A stretch of 64,000 nucleotides of DNA from Streptomyces seoulensis. GTDB taxonomy: Bacteria; Actinomycetota; Actinomycetes; Streptomycetales; Streptomycetaceae. A program made the position numbers and the translations under genes. Shown piece by piece: positions 35,264 through 43,691 of this stretch; position 1 is the stretch's first letter, and every line of letters starts with the position of its first letter. The stretch spans positions 5,722,353-5,786,352 of the forward strand of contig CP054936.1 of assembly GCA_013364255.1 (NCBI GenBank), in the 5' to 3' direction. The notes beneath the pieces are model-generated. The model did no database searches. It was not told the origin of the DNA and was given only the letters and a program-made list of their open reading frames with translations.

Positions 35264-35647
35264 ATGGCATACGGGCAGAAGATCCTCAAGGGCGACGCCT
35301 ACAAGCGCGCCGCGATCAAGCGCCGTCACATCCGGATCCGCAAGCGGATCTCCGGTACGGCGGAGCGCCCCCGTCTGGTCGTGACCCGCTCGAACCGCCA
35401 CATCGTGGCGCAGGTGATCGACGACCTCAAGGGCCACACCGTGGCATCGGCGTCCACGCTGGACACGTCGATCCGCGGCGGCGAGGGCGACAAGTCCTCG
35501 CAGGCCAAGCAGGTCGGCGCCCTGGTCGCCGAGCGCGCCAAGGCCGCCGGTGTCGAGGCCGTCGTGTTCGACCGTGGTGGCAACCAGTACGCAGGTCGGA
35601 TCGCGGCTCTGGCTGACTCCGCCCGCGAAGCCGGTCTGAAGTTCTGA
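35264..35647 (+). CDS. rplR: 50S ribosomal protein L18
   Basis: L18 binds 5S rRNA together with L5. Product 127 aa; conserved RPRLVVTRSNRHIVAQVIDD and the ending RAKAAGVEAVVFDRGGNQYA are intact. ATG 3 nt after the rplF stop, with AAGTAAGCC before it. Confidence 0.98.
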   Translation: MAYGQKILKGDAYKRAAIKRRHIRIRKRISGTAERPRLVVTRSNRHIVAQVIDDLKGHTVASASTLDTSIRGGEGDKSSQAKQVGALVAERAKAAGVEAVVFDRGGNQYAGRIAALADSAREAGLKF

Positions 35648-35711
35648 GTCGCCCGTCGCGGCAGCGACTGATGTTGCTGCGAGCTAGCGGAAACAGAGAG
35701 AGGTAATTCCA

Positions 35712-36317
35712 ATGGCTGGACCCCAGCGCCGCGGTGGCGGTGCCGGTGGCGGCGAGCGGCGGGACCGGAAGGGCCGTGACGGCGGCGCAGCTGCCGCCGA
35801 GAAGACCGCGTACGTTGAGCGCGTCGTCGCGATCAACCGCGTCGCCAAGGTTGTGAAGGGTGGTCGTCGCTTCAGCTTCACCGCGCTGGTCGTGGTGGGC
35901 GACGGTGACGGCACCGTGGGTGTCGGATACGGCAAGGCCAAGGAGGTGCCGGCCGCCATCGCCAAGGGTGTTGAGGAGGCCAAGAAGCACTTCTTCAAGG
36001 TCCCCCGCATCCAGGGCACCATCCCGCACCCGATCCAGGGTGAGAAGGCTGCCGGCGTCGTGCTGCTCAAGCCCGCGTCCCCGGGTACCGGCGTTATCGC
36101 CGGTGGTCCGGTGCGCGCCGTGCTCGAGTGCGCCGGCATCCACGACATCCTGTCGAAGTCCCTGGGCTCCGACAACGCGATCAACATCGTGCACGCCACG
36201 GTGGAGGCCCTCAAGGGTCTTCAGCGTCCCGAGGAGGTCGCGGCCCGCCGCGGTCTGCCGCTCGAGGACGTCGCCCCCGCGGCTCTCCTTCGTGCGCGTG
36301 CCGGGGCTGGTGCGTAA
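35712..36317 (+). CDS. rpsE: 30S ribosomal protein S5
   Basis: S5 helps set decoding accuracy at the 16S decoding region. Product 201 aa; a Gly/Arg/Asp-rich start (MAGPQRRGGGAGGGERRDRK) is an actinobacterial extension before the double-stranded RNA-binding domain. The spectinomycin-contact loop (VVKGGRRFSFTALVVVGDGD) is wild type. A 64-nt spacer with AGAGAGAG precedes it; rpmD starts 2 nt after the stop. Confidence 0.98.
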   Translation: MAGPQRRGGGAGGGERRDRKGRDGGAAAAEKTAYVERVVAINRVAKVVKGGRRFSFTALVVVGDGDGTVGVGYGKAKEVPAAIAKGVEEAKKHFFKVPRIQGTIPHPIQGEKAAGVVLLKPASPGTGVIAGGPVRAVLECAGIHDILSKSLGSDNAINIVHATVEALKGLQRPEEVAARRGLPLEDVAPAALLRARAGAGA

Positions 36318-36319
36318 TC

Positions 36320-36502
36320 ATGGCGCAGCTCAAGATCACGCAGACGAAGTCCTACATCGGCAGCAAGCAGAACCACCGCGACACCCTGCGTTCCCTGGGC
36401 CTCAAGCGCCTGGGTGACGTGGTCGTCAAGGAGGATCGTCCCGAGTTCCGCGGCATGGTGCACACCGTCCGCCACCTCGTGACGGTCGAGGAGGTCGACT
36501 GA
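36320..36502 (+). CDS. rpmD: 50S ribosomal protein L30
   Basis: L30 is a small 50S protein. Product 60 aa, with the family pattern KITQTKSYIGSKQNHRDTLR and a GMVHTVRHLVTVEE ending. ATG at 36320, 2 nt after the rpsE stop, so coupled. rplO begins 2 nt downstream. Confidence 0.97.
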   Translation: MAQLKITQTKSYIGSKQNHRDTLRSLGLKRLGDVVVKEDRPEFRGMVHTVRHLVTVEEVD

Positions 36503-36504
36503 TC

Positions 36505-36960
36505 ATGGCGGAGCAGAACCCGCTCAAGATCCACAACCTCCGTCCCGCCCCGGGCGCCAAGACCGCCAAGACCCGTGTGGGTCGTGGTGAGGCGTCGAAG
36601 GGTAAGACGGCCGGTCGTGGTACCAAGGGCACGAAGGCCCGTTACCAGGTTCCGGAGCGCTTCGAGGGTGGCCAGATGCCCCTCCACATGCGTCTCCCGA
36701 AGCTGAAGGGCTTCAAGAACCCGTTCAAGACCGAGTACCAGGTCGTGAACCTCGACAAGCTCACCGCGCTCTACCCCGAGGGCGGCGAGGTCACGGTCGA
36801 GGACCTGGTGGCCAAGGGCGCCGTTCGCAAGAACAGCCTGGTCAAGGTCCTGGGCCAGGGCGAGGTCTCCGTGGCGCTGCAGGTGACGGTCGACGCCGTC
36901 TCCGGCTCCGCCAAGGAGAAGATCACCGCCGCCGGCGGCACTGTCACCGAGCTCGTCTGA
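36505..36960 (+). CDS. rplO: 50S ribosomal protein L15
   Basis: L15 is a late 50S assembly protein. Product 151 aa; Gly-rich N-terminal part with the KTRVGRGEASKGKTAGRGTK stretch and conserved GGQMPLHMRLPKLKGFKNPF region. It ends the ribosomal part of spc; a hairpin spacer separates it from secY. Confidence 0.98.
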   Translation: MAEQNPLKIHNLRPAPGAKTAKTRVGRGEASKGKTAGRGTKGTKARYQVPERFEGGQMPLHMRLPKLKGFKNPFKTEYQVVNLDKLTALYPEGGEVTVEDLVAKGAVRKNSLVKVLGQGEVSVALQVTVDAVSGSAKEKITAAGGTVTELV

Positions 36961-36994
36961 TTCCCTCAGGCGTCTCGATGACGTAGACGAACCC

Positions 36995-37029
36995 GACCGG
37001 GGATGCCTCACAATGAGGTATCCCCGGTT
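36995..37029 (+). other. Hairpin between rplO and secY
   Basis: A 16-bp stem with at least two G.U pairs (36995-37010 with 37014-37029) and a CAA triloop, 35 nt after rplO. It is terminator-like but has no T tract. Downstream expression of secY and adk would need read-through or a promoter in the remaining 110 nt, where no clear box was found. Confidence 0.6.
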
Positions 37030-37141
37030 GGTCGTTCCATGGGGGGCATGGTCGCCGGTAAGGTGGCCTGCACTGTTCTTTTTCGTCGAACCTCAAGACC
37101 CGTCACCCTGACGCACTTGCGCGGGGGTCGCAGGAGGCACC

Positions 37142-38455
37142 GTGCTCACCGGCTTCGCCCGGGCGTTCAGGACGCCCGACCTGCGCAAGAAGCTGCTCTT
37201 CACGCTCGGCATCATCGTGGTGTACCGCGTCGGTACCCACATCCCGATCCCGGGCGTCAACTACAAGGCCGTCCAGACGTGTGTGACCGAGGCCTCCGGC
37301 AACCAGGGTCTCTTCGGTCTCGTCAACATGTTCAGCGGCGGCGCGCTTCTGCAGATCACCGTCTTCGCGCTGGGGATCATGCCGTACATCACGGCGAGCA
37401 TTATCCTGCAGCTGCTGACCGTGGTGATCCCGCGCCTCGAAGCCCTCAAGAAGGAGGGCCAGGCCGGCACCGCGAAGATCACCCAGTACACCCGGTACCT
37501 GACGGTGGCGCTCGCGATCCTGCAGGGCACCGGCCTGGTGGCCACCGCCCGCAGCGGCGCCCTGTTCAACGGCTGCTCGGTCGCCGGCAACATCGTCCCG
37601 GACCGCGCGATCTTCACCACCATCACGATGGTGATCTGCATGACCGCGGGCACCTGCGTGGTCATGTGGCTCGGTGAGCTGGTCACCGACCGCGGCATCG
37701 GCAACGGCATGTCGATCCTGATGTTCATCTCGATCGCCGCCACCTTCCCGTCCGCGCTGTGGGCCATCAAGAAGTCCGGCAAGCTGGCCGACGGCTGGAT
37801 CGAGTTCGGCACCGTCATCCTGGTCGGCCTGGTCATGGTCGGCCTGGTCGTCTTCGTCGAGCAGGCCCAGCGCCGTATCCCGGTGCAGTACGCCAAGCGG
37901 ATGATCGGCCGCCGGTCCTACGGCGGTACGTCCACGTACATCCCGCTCAAGGTGAACCAGGCGGGTGTGATTCCCGTCATTTTCGCCTCGTCGCTGCTCT
38001 ACATTCCGGCGCTCGTCGCGCAGTTCGCCGGTGGCAACGCGGGCTGGAAGACGTGGGTCACCCAGAACCTGACCAAGGGCGATCACCCGCTTTACATCAC
38101 TTTGTACTTCTTGCTCATCGTGTTCTTCGCGTTCTTCTACGTGGCGATCTCCTTCAACCCCGAGGAAGTCGCGGACAACATGAAGAAGTATGGTGGCTTC
38201 ATCCCGGGCATCCGGGCTGGCCGACCGACCGCTGAGTACCTCTCGTACGTGCTCAACCGGATCACCTGGCCGGGTTCGCTGTACCTGGGTCTGATCGCTC
38301 TCGTACCGACGATGGCGTTGGTTGGCTTCGGGGCAAGCCAGAACTTCCCGTTCGGCGGCACGAGCATCCTGATCATCGTGGGTGTCGGCCTGGAGACGGT
38401 GAAGCAGATCGAGAGCCAGCTCCAGCAGCGCAATTACGAAGGGTTCCTCCGCTGA
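37142..38455 (+). CDS. secY: Preprotein translocase subunit SecY
   Basis: SecY forms the protein-conducting channel of the Sec system. Product 437 aa, ten transmembrane helices, with the typical segment MPYITASIILQLLTVVIPRL and the cytoplasmic loop RRIPVQYAKRMIG that binds SecA and the ribosome. GTG start at 37142, 5 nt after GGAGG. The stop overlaps the adk ATG by 1 nt. Confidence 0.98.
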   Translation: MLTGFARAFRTPDLRKKLLFTLGIIVVYRVGTHIPIPGVNYKAVQTCVTEASGNQGLFGLVNMFSGGALLQITVFALGIMPYITASIILQLLTVVIPRLEALKKEGQAGTAKITQYTRYLTVALAILQGTGLVATARSGALFNGCSVAGNIVPDRAIFTTITMVICMTAGTCVVMWLGELVTDRGIGNGMSILMFISIAATFPSALWAIKKSGKLADGWIEFGTVILVGLVMVGLVVFVEQAQRRIPVQYAKRMIGRRSYGGTSTYIPLKVNQAGVIPVIFASSLLYIPALVAQFAGGNAGWKTWVTQNLTKGDHPLYITLYFLLIVFFAFFYVAISFNPEEVADNMKKYGGFIPGIRAGRPTAEYLSYVLNRITWPGSLYLGLIALVPTMALVGFGASQNFPFGGTSILIIVGVGLETVKQIESQLQQRNYEGFLR

Positions 38456-39117
38456 TGCGAATCGTCCTCGTCGGGCCGCCGGGCGCCGGTAAGGGAACGC
38501 AGGCCGTACGCCTTGCCGAGAAGCTGTCGATCCCGCACATCTCCACGGGTGACCTGTTCCGCGCCAACATCAGCGGGCAGACGGAACTGGGCAAGCTCGC
38601 GAAGTCCTACATGGACGCCGGCGAGCTCGTACCCGACGAGGTCACGATCGCCATGGCGAAGGACCGCATGGAGCAGCCGGACGCCGAGGGCGGCTTCCTG
38701 CTGGACGGCTTCCCGCGCAACGTCTCGCAGGCCGAGGCGCTGGACGAGCTGCTGACCGGCGAGAGCATCACGCTGGACGCGGTGCTCGACCTGGAGGTCT
38801 CCGAGGACGAGGTCGTCAAGCGGATCGCCGGCCGGCGCATCTGCCGCAACGACTCCAGCCACGTCTTCCACGTGACGTACAGCAAGCCGAAGCGGGAGGG
38901 CGTCTGCGACGTCTGCGGCGGCGAGCTGTACCAGCGCGACGACGACCACGAGGACACCGTGCGCAAGCGGCTGGAGGTCTACCACTCGCAGACCGAGCCG
39001 ATCATCGACTACTACAAGGCGCAGGGCCTGGTCGTGACGATCCCGGCGCTCGGCCCGGTGGACGAGATCACGCGGCGCGCGCTGGAGGCGCTCAAGCGCG
39101 AGGACGCCACCCAGTAG
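38455..39117 (+). CDS. adk: Adenylate kinase
   Basis: Converts AMP and ATP to two ADP, balancing adenine nucleotides. Product 220 aa with P-loop GPPGAGKGTQ (8-17), AMP-site TGDLFR and DGFPR, and a long LID. The LID carries a metal site of the Gram-positive sort but with three Cys and an Asp: RRICRND, then CDVCG. Coupled to secY by a 1-nt overlap, the usual spc order. Confidence 0.97.
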   Translation: MRIVLVGPPGAGKGTQAVRLAEKLSIPHISTGDLFRANISGQTELGKLAKSYMDAGELVPDEVTIAMAKDRMEQPDAEGGFLLDGFPRNVSQAEALDELLTGESITLDAVLDLEVSEDEVVKRIAGRRICRNDSSHVFHVTYSKPKREGVCDVCGGELYQRDDDHEDTVRKRLEVYHSQTEPIIDYYKAQGLVVTIPALGPVDEITRRALEALKREDATQ

Positions 39118-39135
39118 CCCGCAGTGCGTCGGGCG

Positions 39136-39167
39136 CAGCCGCGGTTCCCGCTCGGGGGCCGCGGCTG
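39136..39167 (+). terminator. Candidate hairpin after adk
   Basis: A 9-bp stem CAGCCGCGG/CCGCGGCTG with a 14-nt loop, 18 nt after the adk stop. No T tract. A short direct repeat, TGTAGyAGCCGAGC, occurs at 39220-39233 and 39236-39249 shortly before map. Confidence 0.4.
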
Positions 39168-39280
39168 AGCTGTGGGCGGGGAGTACTCGCCCACGGGGCG
39201 CCGGACGCCCCCGTATCGTTGTAGTAGCCGAGCGCTGTAGCAGCCGAGCCCGTCTCCGGTCCAGAAAGGCCCCCGTCCCC

Positions 39281-40117
39281 ATGGTGCAGATCAAGACCCC
39301 CGAGCAGATCGCCACGATGCGTGCGGCGGGCCTGGTCGTCGCCGCGATCCACGCGGCCACCCGGGAGGCGGCCGTGCCCGGGGCGACCACCAAGGACCTG
39401 GACCAGGTGGCCCGCAAGGTGCTCGCCGAGCACGGCGCCAAGCCGAACTTCCTCGGCTACGGCGGCTTCCCGGCGACCATCTGCACCTCGGTGAACGAGG
39501 TCGTGGTGCACGGCATCCCCTCCGACGACGTCGTCCTGAAGGACGGCGACGTGATCTCCATCGACTGCGGCGCCATCGTGGACGGCTGGCACGGCGACGC
39601 GGCGTACACCGCCTTCGTCGGCTCCGGCCACGCCCCGGAGCTGATCGAGCTGTCCCGGGTGACCGAGGAGTCGATGTGGGCCGGCATCGCGGCCATGAAG
39701 CTCGGCAACCGCCTGGTCGACGTCTCCCGCGCGATCGAGACGTACATCCGCCGCCAGCCCAAGCCGGGCGGCGGCCGCTACGGCATCATCGAGGACTACG
39801 GCGGCCACGGCATCGGCACCGAGATGCACATGGACCCGCACCTGCTGAACTACGTCGAGCGCCGGCGCGGCAAGGGCCCCAAGCTGGTCCCCGGCTTCTG
39901 CCTGGCCATCGAGCCCATGGTCTCCCTCGGCACCCCGAAGACGCGGGTGCTGGAGGACGAGTGGACGGTCATCACCACCGACGGCACCTGGTCCTCGCAC
40001 TGGGAGCACTCCGTCGCCCTGACCGAGCAGGGTCCCCTGGTCCTGACCGCCCCCGACGGCGGCCGCGCCAAGCTGGCCGAGTACGGCGTCACGGCCGCGC
40101 CGGACCCGCTCGCCTGA
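39281..40117 (+). CDS. map: Methionine aminopeptidase (type I)
   Basis: Removes the initiator Met from new proteins with a dinuclear metal centre. Product 278 aa. The metal ligands are in order: Asp (IDCGAIVDGWHGD, two Asp), His (GGHGIGTEMH), Glu (LAIEPM) and Glu (SHWEHSVA). No N-terminal zinc-finger extension. 163 nt after adk; ATG follows GAAAGGCC. Confidence 0.97.
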   Translation: MVQIKTPEQIATMRAAGLVVAAIHAATREAAVPGATTKDLDQVARKVLAEHGAKPNFLGYGGFPATICTSVNEVVVHGIPSDDVVLKDGDVISIDCGAIVDGWHGDAAYTAFVGSGHAPELIELSRVTEESMWAGIAAMKLGNRLVDVSRAIETYIRRQPKPGGGRYGIIEDYGGHGIGTEMHMDPHLLNYVERRRGKGPKLVPGFCLAIEPMVSLGTPKTRVLEDEWTVITTDGTWSSHWEHSVALTEQGPLVLTAPDGGRAKLAEYGVTAAPDPLA

Positions 40118-40222
40118 CCGACCGCCCTGCCTTGCCCCTGGCCGGCGTTCGCCGAGCCCGGCGTCACGGCCGCGCCCGATCCGCCGGCATAACGATCTCC
40201 GGCGTGGGGCAGGCTTCCCCGA

Positions 40223-40252
40223 TTCGTGTTTCCGGGTGCGCTGACGTAGACT
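40223..40252 (+). promoter_or_regulatory. Candidate infA promoter
   Basis: TAGACT at 40247-40252 is a very good -10 box. TTCGTG at 40223-40228 with an 18-nt spacer is a modest -35. The start would be about 85 nt before infA. It lies in the 226-nt map-infA spacer. Confidence 0.5.
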
Positions 40253-40343
40253 GACTCGTCGGCTCTCGTGCACCCGCATGTCCGCATGCGCCCGTAAGGG
40301 AAGCAGGAGAGTCGATCAAGGTAGTCGATTCGAAGGGCGAAGC

Positions 40344-40565
40344 GTGGCCAAGAAGCAAGGTGCCATCGAGATCGAGGGCACTGTCGTCGAGTCTCTGCCG
40401 AACGCCATGTTCAAGGTCGAGCTCCAGAACGGCCACCAGGTCCTGGCACACATCAGCGGCAAGATGCGTATGCACTACATCCGCATCCTCCCTGACGACC
40501 GGGTCGTGGTGGAGCTGTCTCCGTACGACCTGACGCGTGGCCGGATCGTCTACCGGTACAAGTAG
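40344..40565 (+). CDS. infA: Translation initiation factor IF-1
   Basis: IF-1 binds the 30S A site during initiation. Start GTG at 40344 gives 73 aa (MAKKQGAIEIEGTVVESLPN), the family length; a longer upstream open frame is not IF-1. GAAGGGCG precedes it. A single OB fold ending RGRIVYRYK. First gene of the alpha operon. Confidence 0.97.
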   Translation: MAKKQGAIEIEGTVVESLPNAMFKVELQNGHQVLAHISGKMRMHYIRILPDDRVVVELSPYDLTRGRIVYRYK

Positions 40566-40629
40566 ATCTTGCCCCAGGTTCCGTGTTCCACACGGGGCTG
40601 CCGGCAACTGACCCGGAGAACCTCACCCA

Positions 40630-40743
40630 ATGAAGGTCAAGCCGAGCGTCAAGAAGATCTGCGACAAGTGCAGGGTGATCCGCCGTCACGGCCGGGTCAT
40701 GGTCATCTGCGAGAACCCGCGCCACAAGCAGCGCCAGGGCTGA
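40630..40743 (+). CDS. rpmJ: 50S ribosomal protein L36, zinc-binding form
   Basis: L36 is the smallest 50S protein. The product is 37 aa: MKVKPSVKKICDKCRVIRRH, then a segment with GRVMVICENPRHKQRQG. The CxxC, third Cys and His make the zinc-binding (C+) form. It is 64 nt after infA, between infA and rpsM as in other actinobacteria. Confidence 0.97.
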   Translation: MKVKPSVKKICDKCRVIRRHGRVMVICENPRHKQRQG

Positions 40744-40944
40744 CGCACGACCGACCGCACCCTCTGCACCTCTATCGCAGAGTTTCGCGCGACGCGAGCT
40801 GAATATGTTCATACGCAGGTCCCGAGCGGCGTGACTGTCCGCTCGACACCCCCGGTTCGGAGGCCGGGGACCCAGTTCGTACCTCGTACGGCGGCTGGGA
40901 ACCGGTCCTGTGGAAGACCTCCGAAGATCAACTGGAGCCATTGA

Positions 40945-41325
40945 ATGGCACGCGTTTCCGGTGTCGACATCCCGCGCGAAAAGCGCGTGGAGGTCGCCCT
41001 CACCTACGTGTTCGGCATCGGCCGGACCCTGTCCCAGGCGACGCTGGCTGCCACCGGCATCGACCCCAACACCCGCGTCCGCGACCTCTCCGAGGAGCAG
41101 CTCGTCGCGATCCGCGAGTACGTGGACAGCAACATCAAGACCGAGGGTGACCTCCGTCGCGAGATCCAGGCCGACATCCGCCGCAAGGTCGAGATCGGCT
41201 GCTACCAGGGTCTGCGGCACCGCCGCGGTCTGCCCGTCCGCGGTCAGCGCACCAGCACGAACGCCCGTACCCGCAAGGGCCCGCGTCGCGCCATCGCCGG
41301 CAAGAAGAAGCCGGGCAAGAAGTAG
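40945..41325 (+). CDS. rpsM: 30S ribosomal protein S13
   Basis: S13 forms an intersubunit bridge and contacts P-site tRNA. Product 126 aa; the H2TH region VFGIGRTLSQATLAATGID and the basic tail (TNARTRKGPRRAIAGKKKPG) are intact. Its leader holds CGACAC followed by a hairpin (CCCCGG/CCGGGG, 40848-40877), reminiscent of the rpsL/rpsJ leader block but not identical. Confidence 0.98.
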   Translation: MARVSGVDIPREKRVEVALTYVFGIGRTLSQATLAATGIDPNTRVRDLSEEQLVAIREYVDSNIKTEGDLRREIQADIRRKVEIGCYQGLRHRRGLPVRGQRTSTNARTRKGPRRAIAGKKKPGKK

Positions 41326-41390
41326 TCCGCAGCGGACTCGCCGTCCAGCGGTCTTCGCTGTAGGACCGACCACCTCCCGTAGGAGAAGAC

Positions 41391-41795
41391 ATGCCCCCCA
41401 AGGGACGTCAGGGCGCTGCCAAGAAGGTGCGCCGCAAGGAAAAGAAGAACGTCGCTCACGGCCACGCGCACATCAAGAGCACGTTCAACAACACCATCGT
41501 TTCGATCACCGACCCGAGCGGCAACGTGATCTCCTGGGCCTCCGCCGGCCACGTCGGCTTCAAGGGCTCCCGGAAGTCCACGCCGTTCGCCGCGCAGATG
41601 GCCGCCGAGTCGGCCGCCCGCCGCGCCCAGGAGCACGGCATGCGCAAGGTCGACGTGTTCGTGAAGGGTCCGGGTTCCGGTCGTGAGACCGCGATCCGTT
41701 CGCTTCAGGCCACCGGTCTCGAGGTCGGCTCCATCCAGGACGTCACCCCGACCCCGCACAACGGCTGCCGCCCGCCGAAGCGTCGTCGCGTCTGA
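41391..41795 (+). CDS. rpsK: 30S ribosomal protein S11
   Basis: S11 lines the mRNA exit platform near the E site. Product 134 aa; conserved HIKSTFNNTIVSITDPSGNV and the ending VTPTPHNGCRPPKRRRV intact. The ATG follows AGGAGAAG. A strong hairpin separates it from rpoA. Confidence 0.98.
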   Translation: MPPKGRQGAAKKVRRKEKKNVAHGHAHIKSTFNNTIVSITDPSGNVISWASAGHVGFKGSRKSTPFAAQMAAESAARRAQEHGMRKVDVFVKGPGSGRETAIRSLQATGLEVGSIQDVTPTPHNGCRPPKRRRV

Positions 41796-41815
41796 CCTCG
41801 CTTCACAAGGCTTCT

Positions 41816-41849
41816 CGGGCGGTACGGCTCCTTCGGGCCGTGCCGCCCG
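41816..41849 (+). other. Hairpin between rpsK and rpoA
   Basis: A 13-bp stem with one G.U pair (41816-41828 with 41837-41849) and loop TCCTTCGG, 21 nt after rpsK. No T tract. It could weaken or process the transcript before rpoA. Downstream, TACAAG and other AT-rich bits do not form a convincing promoter. Confidence 0.65.
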
Positions 41850-41910
41850 TACCCTTGCAGTACAAGTCGGGCGTCAAATAGCGGGCGCCCCTGACTGAAG
41901 GATTCACTCC

Positions 41911-42933
41911 ATGCTGATCGCTCAGCGTCCCTCGTTGACCGAAGAGGTCGTCGACGAGTTCCGCTCCCGGTTCGTGATCGAGCCGCTGGAGCCGGGCTTC
42001 GGCTACACCCTCGGCAACTCCCTGCGCCGTACGCTCCTCTCCTCGATCCCGGGTGCGGCGGTCACGTCCATCCGCATCGACGGCGTCCTGCACGAGTTCA
42101 CCACCGTGCCGGGTGTCAAGGAGGACGTCACCGACCTGATCCTCAACATCAAGCAGCTGGTCGTCTCCTCGGAGCACGACGAGCCGGTCGTGATGTACCT
42201 GCGCAAGCAGGGCCCGGGTCTGGTCACCGCCGCCGACATCGCGCCCCCGGCCGGTGTCGAGGTGCACAACCCCGACCTCGTCCTCGCCACGCTCAACGGC
42301 AAGGGCAAGCTGGAGATGGAGCTGACCGTCGAGCGCGGTCGCGGCTACGTCTCCGCCGTGCAGAACAAGCAGGCGGGCCAGGAGATCGGCCGTATCCCGG
42401 TCGACTCCATCTACTCGCCGGTGCTCAAGGTCACATACAAGGTCGAGGCCACCCGAGTCGAGCAGCGCACCGACTTCGACAAGCTGATCGTCGACGTCGA
42501 GACCAAGCAGGCGATGCGTCCGCGTGACGCCATGGCCTCCGCGGGCAAGACGCTGGTCGAGCTGTTCGGTCTCGCCCGCGAGCTGAACATCGACGCCGAG
42601 GGCATCGACATGGGTCCGTCCCCGACGGACGCCGCGCTCGCCGCCGATCTGGCGCTGCCGATCGAGGAGCTGGAGCTCACCGTTCGGTCGTACAACTGCC
42701 TCAAGCGCGAGGGCATCCACTCCGTGGGTGAGCTGGTCGCCCGCTCCGAGGCCGACCTGCTCGACATCCGCAACTTCGGTGCGAAGTCGATCGACGAGGT
42801 CAAGGCGAAGCTGGCCGGTATGGGCCTCGCGCTGAAGGACTCGCCCCCCGGGTTCGACCCGACCGCCGCCGCCGACGCCTTCGGCGCGGACGACGACGCG
42901 GACGCGGGCTTCGTCGAGACCGAGCAGTACTGA
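41911..42933 (+). CDS. rpoA: RNA polymerase alpha subunit
   Basis: Scaffold for RNA polymerase assembly and contact point for activators. Product 340 aa: alpha-NTD (1-230, with LEPGFGYTLGNSLRRTLLSS) and alpha-CTD (about 250-315, ELTVRSYNCLKREGIHSVGE) with the helix-hairpin-helix, then an acidic actinobacterial tail (DDDADAGFVETEQY). ATG 6 nt after GGATTC. Followed by rplQ 121 nt downstream. Confidence 0.98.
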   Translation: MLIAQRPSLTEEVVDEFRSRFVIEPLEPGFGYTLGNSLRRTLLSSIPGAAVTSIRIDGVLHEFTTVPGVKEDVTDLILNIKQLVVSSEHDEPVVMYLRKQGPGLVTAADIAPPAGVEVHNPDLVLATLNGKGKLEMELTVERGRGYVSAVQNKQAGQEIGRIPVDSIYSPVLKVTYKVEATRVEQRTDFDKLIVDVETKQAMRPRDAMASAGKTLVELFGLARELNIDAEGIDMGPSPTDAALAADLALPIEELELTVRSYNCLKREGIHSVGELVARSEADLLDIRNFGAKSIDEVKAKLAGMGLALKDSPPGFDPTAAADAFGADDDADAGFVETEQY

Positions 42934-43054
42934 GCCCGGGACCGACGGTCCGACTCCGGGGCTGAACAGCCCCGGATCTCCGACAGGCGACCGCCTGCTC
43001 GGATACTGACCCCGGTACCTGACACGGCCGGGGCAGACACCTAGGAGAAACACC

Positions 43055-43549
43055 ATGCCGAAGCCCACCAAGGGTGCCCGTCTGGGCGGCAGCGCCGCGC
43101 ACGAGAAGCTGCTCCTCGCGAACCTCGCGAAGGCGCTCTTCGAGCACGGCCGCATCACCACCACCGAGGCGAAGGCCCGCCGCCTGCGCCCGTACGCCGA
43201 GCGTCTGGTCACCAAGGCGAAGAAGGGCGACCTTCACAACCGCCGCCAGGTGCTCCAGGTCATCTCGGACAAGGGCATCGTCCACACGCTCTTCACCGAG
43301 ATCGGCCCGCGGTACGAGAACCGTCCCGGTGGCTACACCCGCATCACCAAGATCGGCAACCGCCGTGGCGACAACGCGCCCATGGCCGTCATCGAGCTGG
43401 TCGAGGCGCTGACGGTGCAGCAGAACGCCGTGGGTGAGGCCGAGGCCGCCACCAAGCGCGCGGTCAAGGAGTCCGACGAGGCCAAGGCCGCGGAGACCAC
43501 CGAGGCTCCGGCCGAGGAGGCCGCTGCCGAAGAGTCGAAGGACGCGTAA
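43055..43549 (+). CDS. rplQ: 50S ribosomal protein L17
   Basis: L17 sits near the exit tunnel. Product 164 aa, longer than the 127-aa E. coli form because of an acidic Ala/Glu/Lys-rich tail (EAPAEEAAAEESKDA), known in actinobacteria. The core with MPKPTKGARLGGSAAHEKLL and RPGGYTRITKIGNRRGD is intact. AGGAGAAA precedes the ATG. End of the alpha operon. Confidence 0.98.
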   Translation: MPKPTKGARLGGSAAHEKLLLANLAKALFEHGRITTTEAKARRLRPYAERLVTKAKKGDLHNRRQVLQVISDKGIVHTLFTEIGPRYENRPGGYTRITKIGNRRGDNAPMAVIELVEALTVQQNAVGEAEAATKRAVKESDEAKAAETTEAPAEEAAAEESKDA

Positions 43550-43595
43550 GCGTTCTGCCGGGGACTGCCGGCCTGCGGCTGCGGCCCCGCCGTGG

Positions 43596-43620
43596 CCGGT
43601 CGCGCAGTTCCCCGCGCCCC
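43596..43620 (+). repeat. Half unit of a common Streptomyces intergenic repeat
   Basis: A 25-nt segment with CGCGCAGTTCCCCGCGCCCC is the typical left half of a palindromic repeat found between many Streptomyces genes. The right half is missing; the 3' flank goes on as TTGAGGGCG. Confidence 0.6.
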
Positions 43621-43632
43621 TTGAGGGCGTTG

Positions 43633-43668
43633 GCGGGCCCGTTCCTTTTCAGGGACGGGCCCGCTTTT
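43633..43668 (+). terminator. Terminator of the alpha operon
   Basis: A 13-bp stem with one G.U pair (43633-43645 with 43652-43664), loop TTTTCA, followed by TTTT. It lies 83 nt after rplQ, before truA. Confidence 0.88.
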
Positions 43669-43691
43669 CGTGCACCTGAGAGGATTCCCGT